Positions 1-4,147 of a stretch of DNA of 5,687 nt are shown here, in pieces. Position 1 is the first letter of the stretch. Every line of letters begins with the position of its first letter. The translations under genes were made by a program, and so were the position numbers. A model generated the notes under the pieces. The model was given only the letters and a program-made list of their open reading frames with translations, did no database searches and was not told the DNA's origin. The stretch is from contig NZ_JAIQXV010000042.1 in NCBI RefSeq assembly GCF_020166415.1, positions 1 to 5,687 of the forward strand, written 5' to 3'. This stretch comes from Deinococcus multiflagellatus (GTDB taxonomy: Bacteria; Deinococcota; Deinococci; Deinococcales; Deinococcaceae).

Positions 1-2
1 TC

Positions 3-50
3 CTTGCCGATGTGGCCCGAATGACCCGAGAAGCAGGCCACTTGGAGTAA
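3..50 (+). CDS. C-terminal tail of an unidentified gene (partial)
   Basis: An open frame enters from the left edge and ends at TAA 48-50. It encodes LADVARMTREAGHLE as the last 15 residues. The composition looks like a genuine soluble, helical C-terminus, but too little remains to name a family. The other two + frames also reach the edge, so this frame was chosen only on protein-like composition. The next + strand gene starts about 150 bp downstream, so this could be the upstream member of the same transcription unit. Low confidence. Confidence 0.3.
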   Translation, partial: LADVARMTREAGHLE

Positions 51-141
51 GACAGCTTTTTAGACACCGCCCAAGGCGTCCCCGTCCATCCCTAGGCCGT
101 CAGGGCATCACCTGGGGCTTGTGGAGCCAGCCGAAACCACA

Positions 142-172
142 CAGCGCCTACGGTGGAGTCACTGAGGCGCTG
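142..172 (+). promoter_or_regulatory. Stem-loop in the leader of the HU-like remnant
   Basis: The 8-bp arms CAGCGCCT (142-149) and AGGCGCTG (165-172) are perfect inverted repeats. Inside them a GTG/CAC pairing closes a GAGT loop. The structure ends 28 bp before the ATG at 201. There is no T-run after it, so it is not a clear terminator. It could be a 5' UTR structure or an operator; no function can be assigned. The rest of 51-200 shows nothing else I can support. Confidence 0.25.
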
Positions 173-200
173 AACCTCTGCGCTGACAGTGGGGAGAGGT

Positions 201-524
201 ATGGCCACGAAACAGAAACACCAGTGTCGACGAGTGCGCAGACGGATCTTGGACCCGCATTGGGTGAAAGGCGCGCTTGGCCAAATGTTGTTGGCCGGGG
301 TGCGCCGGCGACTTAGATGCTCCACTCTGCTGGCCGCCCAGCTGGTCCGGGTGGTGCTGGCAACCATGGTCGAAGCCCTTCAGCGTGATCAGCGGGTCAT
401 CCTCCTGGGCTTAGGGGTGGGGCGCGTGGCTCCGGGCCGCCCGGTCACCGGTGGGACCCAGCCATACCCTTTGGAAGCCACCACATGACTGGCAGACCTG
501 TGCCCAGGAAACCATCGTGAGTGA
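201..524 (+). pseudogene. HU-family DNA-binding protein remnant with in-frame TGA
   Basis: ATG 201 follows a purine-rich GGGGAGAGG ribosome-binding site. The frame is open to TGA 486-488. Residues around 60-75 (VEALQRDQRVILLGLGVGRV) follow the HU/IHF pattern in which a helix leads into a 'V-L-GFG-F-V' beta unit. Next comes VTGGTQPYPLEATT, where HU has its ARTG-NP DNA-binding arm. After the TGA the same frame continues LADLCPGNHRE to TGA 522-524, which resembles the usual 'AFKPGKALKE' HU tail. One base change (CGA to TGA) would explain the stop. HU proteins bend and coat DNA. The basic arm residues are poorly kept here, so the product is probably non-functional. The family call is from pattern recognition, not a search. 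A real, shortened 95-aa protein is the alternative. Confidence 0.5.
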
Positions 525-864
525 CCACCCCGGACCCGAGGACACCACGCCCCAAGCCCGCCTGCTGGCCGAGATGTCCGACACGCTGGTGACGATGGAG
601 GAGACGCCAGCAGACGCGCAGGCATGGCCGCGCTTCCAAGGACCTCTGAAGATGCGTAAAAACCCGTTGGTGAGTCGAAGCAGGCAAGGCGGATGCCCAC
701 TCAGCAGAAGGACTCAGCCGACGGCGCCAGCCTCCAAGCGGATTAAGGAGTGCTCAAAGGCTTTAGACATCCCCCTGTCATGGACGCTTCTGATTGAGGA
801 AATGCGCTTTGAAGGCCCCAGTCAAACTAATCTGCCTCTGACTACCAGTCAAAACTCGGCATGA
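517..864 (+). CDS. Unidentified 115-aa frame, 3' end replaced by IS DNA
   Basis: GTG 517-519 lies 7 bp after AGGA (506-509) and overlaps the last 8 bases of the HU-like frame, the spacing expected for translational coupling. The first 40 or so residues (VSDHPGPEDTTPQARLLAEM at the start, then an acidic helical stretch with PADAQAWPRFQGPLK) look like a real protein, but I do not recognise the family. The middle (RSRQGGCPLSRRTQ) is low quality. A more protein-like stretch follows (KALDIPLSWTLLIEEM). The last 8 codons and the TGA at 862-864 lie inside the IS4 terminal repeat that begins at 838, so the original C-terminus is lost. Probably a truncated or decayed gene. Confidence 0.35.
   Translation: MSDHPGPEDTTPQARLLAEMSDTLVTMEETPADAQAWPRFQGPLKMRKNPLVSRSRQGGCPLSRRTQPTAPASKRIKECSKALDIPLSWTLLIEEMRFEGPSQTNLPLTTSQNSA
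838..856 (+). repeat. IS4-type terminal inverted repeat (remnant copy)
   Basis: CTGACTACCAGTCAAAACT reads 19/19 as the inverse of 2526-2544 and 16/19 as a direct copy of 1414-1432. It is the outer end of the decayed IS4 copy. A near copy with one A fewer, CCAGTCAAACT, lies at 818-828. Confidence 0.8.
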
Positions 865-1100
865 GGGCATGCAAGGACCGCCAGGACAAAGGCGGCGGTT
901 GGAGCAAGAGATCTTGCAGGTGATCGAGGCCCAGTTTGAACACAGACATCGGACGGTGACCGTGCTTGCTGCGCGCCAAGGGCTGTCAAGTGCGACGCGG
1001 ACGCAGCCCCAGATGAAGGCTGCGACCACGCAAGCGAGAAAGGTTGAGACGCGTTTGTCAGCATCACACCCATATGCCCTGGGTTTTCAAGAAGAGAGGA
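838..1100 (-). pseudogene. Decayed 3' end of an IS4-family transposase and its IS end
   Basis: This stretch aligns on the same strand with the 3' part of the complete IS4 element at 1414-2544. On the minus strand it reads KRVSTFLACVVAAFIW, matching ERVSTLLTCVCTAFIW of the intact copy. Further on come a region like its HLQDLLL segment and the ending ALMPSF-like codons, with frameshifts between. Similarity starts near LEDTG (residue 271 of the intact protein), so only about the last 85 residues remain; the catalytic residues are absent. The outer end, 838-856, is a perfect copy of the terminal repeat at 2526-2544. The remnant is broken near 1100, where AT-rich DNA begins. It is clearly diverged from its neighbour, so it is an older copy rather than a fresh duplication. 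Confidence 0.75.
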
Positions 1101-1139
1101 ACAAATCGTATTATGATGATTCATGCGGTGAGGTGATTC

Positions 1140-1412
1140 ATGTTTAAATGTAAAGATAAAGGATGCACCCTAATTGCATCTTCAGGCTATTGGGTCTTAA
1201 AAGCACAGATAGAATCATTGCAAGCAAAGGGGTATTATTGCACATACTGCCACGGATTTTGGCCAACTCTAAATAGCGATACAATCGACCCTAATATAGG
1301 GAAGAATCTAAGAGAATATATTGCTGATGCTGGCCTGAATCCTGACGAGGAGGATTTTAAGGTCGAATTTATTGACGAAGAATACCTCCGTCTTGTCAAC
1401 AGGTCTAAGTGA
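1140..1412 (+). CDS. Unidentified AT-rich 90-aa protein with two Cys pairs
   Basis: ATG 1140 is preceded by a good ribosome-binding site (GAGGTGA, with GAGG six bases upstream). The frame is intact to TGA 1410-1412. By count the gene is about 40% GC, well below the GC-rich surroundings, which suggests transfer from another genome. The protein opens MFKCKDKGC (Cys4, Cys9), then has CTYC near residues 34-37. Such spaced cysteine pairs often bind zinc, but this is inference. The second half is acidic (NPDEEDFKVEFIDEEYL). There is no signal peptide or membrane segment. I do not recognise the family. The gene sits in about 310 bp of foreign-looking DNA between a broken and a complete IS4 copy. A TATTAT at 1109-1114 could be a -10 element, but no convincing -35 is visible. 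Confidence 0.7.
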   Translation: MFKCKDKGCTLIASSGYWVLKAQIESLQAKGYYCTYCHGFWPTLNSDTIDPNIGKNLREYIADAGLNPDEEDFKVEFIDEEYLRLVNRSK

Positions 1413-1413
1413 T

Positions 1414-1432
1414 CTGGCTACGAATCAAAACT
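1414..1432 (+). repeat. IS4 left terminal inverted repeat
   Basis: CTGGCTACGAATCAAAACT differs from the inverse of the right end at three positions (4, 9 and 11). The last codons and the TAG stop (1418-1420) of the transposase gene lie inside it. Confidence 0.8.
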
Positions 1433-2482
1433 GGGCATGAGGGCATATAAGGCCCGCCAAGACGAAGGCGAGGGGTGGAGGAGGAGATCTTGGAGATGAT
1501 CGAGACCCAGCCGGAACACGGACACTGCACGGTGTCCGTGTTTCTTGCGTTTCACGGGCTGCTTGCTCGCCAGGAACTGGCCCGTCACACAGGCCCAGAT
1601 AAAGGCGGTGCAGACACAGGTGAGCAGGGTCGAGACACGTTCCGCCTGCGCCAGGCCGGTGTCCTCCAGATTGAAACCTCTGGTTTTGAGGGCGGAATGC
1701 AGATTTTCCGCCTGCCAGCGCTGCGCATACCGCCGGAGATTCACGGAAGCGTGGCCCCCGTACGCGAGGTACAGAACTTCTCCAGCGGCATTCTTGGTGG
1801 CACACAGGCGCAAGGACACACCGTAGACCACCATGCGGCGGTGCCAGCGGCGGATTTCGCCCGCCTGGAGCTTTTTGAAGCACGCCCAGACTGGCAACTT
1901 GCCGGTCCCGATGGTGGCGGTGGCCGGCAGGCGGATACAGGGTGCAATGCCGTGCCCATCCAAAAAGGTGAACCATGTTTTGCCGATGAACTCCCGGTCC
2001 GCCAGCAGGCTTCCGATGCGTCGCTCAGGGCAGCACTGAAGGAATCGGGTCAGGAGCGCTTCGCGCACCTGTTGCGAGCTGCTTCCCCCATGAGGGAGCA
2101 GGGTCCACATCAGCGGCAGGCTGAACCCCTCCCAGACCGCAGACAGCAAGAGGATGTTGATGTCCTGTTTTCCCAATTTCCAGTTTGTACGGTCAAGGAT
2201 CAGGTGCAGCTCGCCCTCTGGGAGGAACGAAAGGGCGAAGCGCGCAAACAGGTGCTCTGGGACGTCAAAGCGGACAAACCGACGTAACCGCTGGTATCGC
2301 GTCTCCAACGAGCCAGGGAGCGCCACATGGGTCTTCAAGGTGTACAGCACGACGCTGCGCGCCTGAATCATTGCGATGATCAGGGCCGCCAACACTTCAA
2401 GGCGCCGGGCGTCGATAGGAAAAGCAGACCGCAGCGCGGTCTGCAAGGTATCGTGGGGGTGTCGGCTCTGACGTGTCTTCAT
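1418..2482 (-). CDS. IS4-family transposase (YREK subgroup signature)
   Basis: This 354-aa protein is full length for an IS4-family DDE transposase, which cuts and pastes its element through an RNase H-like active site. The candidate triad is D97 (LILDRTNW), D162 (LLADREF) and E259. The IS4 signature Y-(2)-R-(3)-E-(6)-K is exact: YAQRWQAENLHSALK gives Y252, R255, E259 and K266. Residues 1-80 are a basic, helical N-terminal region of the type that binds the element ends. A beta-rich insertion lies between the second D and the E. No stop or frameshift interrupts the frame, so it could be active. ATG 2482 has no obvious Shine-Dalgarno sequence. A + strand frame opposite it (1475-2287) is a shadow. 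Confidence 0.93.
   Translation of the reverse strand: MKTRQSRHPHDTLQTALRSAFPIDARRLEVLAALIIAMIQARSVVLYTLKTHVALPGSLETRYQRLRRFVRFDVPEHLFARFALSFLPEGELHLILDRTNWKLGKQDINILLLSAVWEGFSLPLMWTLLPHGGSSSQQVREALLTRFLQCCPERRIGSLLADREFIGKTWFTFLDGHGIAPCIRLPATATIGTGKLPVWACFKKLQAGEIRRWHRRMVVYGVSLRLCATKNAAGEVLYLAYGGHASVNLRRYAQRWQAENLHSALKTRGFNLEDTGLAQAERVSTLLTCVCTAFIWACVTGQFLASKQPVKRKKHGHRAVSVFRLGLDHLQDLLLHPSPSSWRALYALMPSFDS
1515..1542 (-). repeat. 11-bp palindrome inside the IS4 transposase gene
   Basis: Arms 1515-1525 (AACACGGACAC) and 1532-1542 (GTGTCCGTGTT) are perfect inverted repeats with a 6-base loop. They lie near the 3' end of the transposase gene, over the codons for HGHRAVSVF. The sequence may only reflect codon use; in mRNA it would form a stable hairpin. 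Confidence 0.4.
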
Positions 2483-2525
2483 CGCAGAAACACGCTACTG
2501 GAGCCGACTTTTCTCTCGCCTCAGG

Positions 2526-2544
2526 AGTTTTGACTGGTAGTCAG
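2526..2544 (-). repeat. IS4 right terminal inverted repeat
   Basis: AGTTTTGACTGGTAGTCAG lies 43 bp upstream of the transposase start. It is the exact inverse of 838-856 and a 16/19 inverse of 1414-1432. Confidence 0.82.
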
Positions 2545-2622
2545 CCCTGCATGCCCGAGTCGCGAACCTTCACCACACCTGGACCACGGTCCCCGCCACC
2601 CTCAGACGAAGCCATCCATCCG

Positions 2623-2682
2623 CCGCATTGCGCCTCTGGCGAGAGGCGATGCGGCAGGCCGCTTGAGAATCAAGCGGCCTGC
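2623..2682. repeat. Two abutting hairpins (REP-like palindrome pair)
   Basis: The first hairpin (2623-2654) pairs CCGCAT with ATGCGG and CGCCTCT with AGAGGCG around a GGCG loop, with a 2-base bulge. The second (2654-2682) pairs GCAGGCCGCTTGA with its exact inverse around a GAA loop, a perfect 13-bp stem. They share one base. Neither is followed by a T-run, so a standard terminator is unlikely. The arrangement resembles a REP/BIME-type intergenic palindrome or the structured end of a mobile element. It lies in the roughly 500-bp stretch between IS4 and IS630 that holds no intact gene. The rest of 2545-2810 shows nothing else I can name. Confidence 0.6.
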
Positions 2683-2810
2683 TGGGCTCATTCGGCCCCA
2701 GTTGCCAGAATCGAGCCAGCTGACCTGACCGGAGCGAACCGCGCAAGATGCGGTGCGTGGCGTTGACCGTGCAGCCAACGCCGCGTCCTCCGCCCTGGAC
2801 CGCTATCACC

Positions 2811-3040
2811 CTAGAGATACGCGTTGGCCGGACCAGCACGCCAAGCCAGTTGCAGCGTGAAATTGCAATGTACGGCCGCCAGAATGGTGTGAATTTCATC
2901 GCGTGGGCCGTCGAGGTTGATCTGCCGCTTCAGCCGGAAGCAGAACCGGCATCTGCTTCCGGGCGGTTCTGGCCGCACGAGCTGTCGGGCGTGCTGGCGC
3001 GGATTCAGGTGATGGCGGGCCTCACGGTCCCGCTGGATAC
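2811..3040 (-). pseudogene. C-terminal fragment of an IS5-like transposase
   Basis: The minus strand frame ending at TAG 2811-2813 closes with the stretch RQINLDGPRDEIHTILAAV and then HCNFTLQLAW. This follows the IS5-family C-terminal pattern 'RN-L-G--GD-IN--LAA---NF---L-W'. The catalytic Asp residues are missing because the fragment is cut off on its 5' side at the IS630 insertion (3041). Codons further upstream (HLNPRQHARQLVRPEP) no longer fit the family, so it was already decayed. The frame runs on into IS630 only by chance. The opposite + strand frame 2748-3047 also stays open and is the alternative, but resembles nothing I know. Confidence 0.45.
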
Positions 3041-3074
3041 TAAGTAGCTCGTGGATAAGAAGTAGGGTTAAGAC

Positions 3075-3602
3075 ATGGGCCGCCCCGCACGAAGGATCGA
3101 GATCAGCGACGCCGCCGACCAGCAGCTCCGTGCGTTGGAATTCAATGTTCACGTGCATCCCAAAGTGCGCTTCCGGGCGACCCTGCTTCGTTTGCACCGT
3201 GCGGGCTGGACGGTCAGCCAACTGGCGCAGCACTTCGACCGCAATCCACAAGCGGTGCATAACGATCTGACGCGCTTTGAACAGCAGGGCATCGCAGGGC
3301 TGGCTGATGGGCAAGCACCAGGCAAACCGCCGCTGGTCACCGCTGTGATTGAGCCGTTCCTGCACGAGAAACTGCGCGAAGACCGTTTTTGGACGGCCAC
3401 ACTGCTGTGTGAGGCGGTCGCGCAGCAGTGTCAGGTCACGATGAGTCCTCGAACCATGACCGCGCATCTGCATCGTCTGGGCTACACCTGGAAGCGGGCG
3501 AGGTACTCGCCCGCCAAAACACTCGACCCAGCCGTACAACAGGACCACGCCGCGTCCATTGAGATGCTGAAAAGGGGGCACTGGACGGCAAACTCCGCCT
3601 GA
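3075..3602 (+). CDS. IS630-family transposase, orfA (DNA-binding half)
   Basis: ATG 3075 follows AGGG (3064-3067) by 7 bases, 18 bp inside the left terminal repeat. The 175-aa product is the N-terminal, DNA-binding half of the transposase. Residues 40-75 (AGWTVSQLAQHFDRNPQAVH, then NDLTRFEQQG) form a helix-turn-helix. A second winged-helix-like segment (SPRTMTAHLHRLGYTWKR) follows near residues 128-145, as is usual in this family. The true path leaves this frame at the A4G5 run 3570-3578. The remaining codons (HWTANSA, stop 3600-3602) do not match the family. Without a shift the product lacks all catalytic residues and could act only as a DNA-binding regulator. Confidence 0.85.
   Translation: MGRPARRIEISDAADQQLRALEFNVHVHPKVRFRATLLRLHRAGWTVSQLAQHFDRNPQAVHNDLTRFEQQGIAGLADGQAPGKPPLVTAVIEPFLHEKLREDRFWTATLLCEAVAQQCQVTMSPRTMTAHLHRLGYTWKRARYSPAKTLDPAVQQDHAASIEMLKRGHWTANSA
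3494..3514 (+). repeat. 9-bp palindrome upstream of the frameshift run
   Basis: GCGGGCGAG (3494-3502) and CTCGCCCGC (3506-3514) pair perfectly across a GTA loop. It lies in orfA, 56 bases before the A4G5 run. Frameshift-stimulating structures normally lie downstream, so a role there is doubtful. It may reflect codon use only. Confidence 0.4.
3570..3578 (+). other. Probable -1 frameshift site (AAAAGGGGG)
   Basis: Four A and five G join orfA to orfB. Reading the last G twice gives EMLKRG-ALDGKLRLSFLDQT, which restores the family pattern leading to the first catalytic Asp. The orfA stop lies 22 bases downstream. Many IS elements use such runs for programmed -1 shifts. A simple one-base indel in a homopolymer would look the same. 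Confidence 0.6.
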
Positions 3603-4102
3603 GCTTTCTGGATCAGACGGGTCTAGGGTTGATGCTGTCCATCGGTTCAACCTGGACGCCCCGGGGCTCCGGGTGTCAGTTCGAGATTCCCACGCGGTGG
3701 GGATCAAGCGGCCGCATCAACCTGATGGGTTGTCTGACCGTTGAGGGGTCCACGACCCGTCTAGATGTACGTGAACTGAACGGGAACTGCACGGGCGAAC
3801 AGGTCACCCAGTTCCTCGACACCGTGGCGCAGACCTGTGACCCACATTGCCTGACGGTCGTCATTCTGGACAATGCGCCCTTTCACAAGGGCGCTGCGCT
3901 CCAGAAGAAGATTCCGCAGTGGGAGGACCAGGGGCTGTATCTCCGGTATCTCCCGCCCTACGCACCGATGTTGAATCACATCGAAGCCGTCTGGCGACGA
4001 CTCAAGGGCTTTTTGATGCCCAGGCGCTGTTACAACTCGGTCACCGAGCTGCGCGACGCCCTCGGCGCCGCCTTGACGGCCCTCGGTGCCCGGTTTATCT
4101 AA
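3578..4102 (+). CDS. IS630-family transposase, orfB (catalytic half)
   Basis: Read in the -1 frame from the G-run, this gives about 174 residues, for a joined length of about 342 aa, normal for IS630. It carries the whole DDE catalytic core. The first Asp is in LSFLDQTG just after the junction, the second in VVILDNAPFH, and the Glu in PPYAPMLNHIEAVW. There are 37 residues between the second Asp and the Glu. All three motifs match the IS630/Tc1-mariner pattern. An internal ATG at 3629 would lose the first Asp, so translation from there would be inactive; this favours the frameshift product as the working enzyme. The gene stops at TAA 4100-4102, just before the right terminal repeat. Otherwise intact. 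Confidence 0.87.
   Translation, partial: ALDGKLRLSFLDQTGLGLMLSIGSTWTPRGSGCQFEIPTRWGSSGRINLMGCLTVEGSTTRLDVRELNGNCTGEQVTQFLDTVAQTCDPHCLTVVILDNAPFHKGAALQKKIPQWEDQGLYLRYLPPYAPMLNHIEAVWRRLKGFLMPRRCYNSVTELRDALGAALTALGARFI
3875..3894 (+). repeat. 8-bp palindrome in IS630 orfB
   Basis: GCGCCCTT (3875-3882) and AAGGGCGC (3887-3894) pair perfectly around TCAC. The palindrome covers the codons just after the second catalytic Asp (NAPFHKGA). Function unknown; it may be incidental. Confidence 0.35.
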
Positions 4103-4124
4103 CATATATCTGCGAGCTACTTAA

Positions 4125-4147
4125 CTGTACTTTGGGGATATTCAGGG
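4125..4147 (+). repeat. IS701 left terminal inverted repeat
   Basis: A 23-bp repeat, exact inverse of 5484-5506. The last two codons and the TGA stop (4142-4144) of the transposase gene overlap it. Confidence 0.9.

Larger units (their letters stand above)
1414..2544 (-). mobile_element. Complete IS4-family insertion sequence (1131 bp)
   Basis: The element has 19-bp terminal inverted repeats at 1414-1432 and 2526-2544 (16 of 19 matching). It contains one intact transposase gene filling nearly all of it. Similarity to the remnant at 838 shows that CTGACTACC is the true outer end. The two flanks (AAGTGAT on the left, CCCTGCATG on the right) show no target duplication of the 10-12 bp usual for IS4, so the site has been rearranged or the duplication has decayed. 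The transposase stop codon lies inside the left repeat. Confidence 0.85.
3043..4121 (+). mobile_element. IS630-family insertion sequence (1079 bp)
   Basis: Terminal inverted repeats AGTAGCTCGTGGATA (3043-3057) and TATCTGCGAGCTACT (4107-4121) match at 13 of 15 positions. The element is flanked by TA on both sides (3041-3042 and 4122-4123), the target duplication typical of IS630/Tc1-mariner elements. It holds one transposase gene in two overlapping frames. It interrupts the IS5-like fragment on its left. On its right it abuts the IS701 element with one base between the TA and the IS701 end. Confidence 0.88.

Noticed and set aside
1..1412. Toxin-antitoxin pair made of the 1-50 tail or the 517-864 frame with the 1140-1412 gene
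   Set aside because: The genes are not adjacent or coupled and show no toxin or antitoxin motifs.
1475..2287. Long + strand open frame (270 aa)
   Set aside because: It is antisense to the intact IS4 transposase, has no family likeness, and reads like reverse-complement GC-rich coding DNA.
2623..2682. Rho-independent terminator
   Set aside because: Neither strand has a T-run after the stems.
2473..2899. Open frames on both strands across the palindrome region (2473-2766 +, 2570-2899 -)
   Set aside because: They cross the IS4 end and the hairpins, have no good ribosome-binding site and resemble no protein.
3041..3707. Minus strand frame running through IS630
   Set aside because: Only its 2811-3040 part resembles a transposase; the part inside IS630 is a shadow of orfA and orfB.
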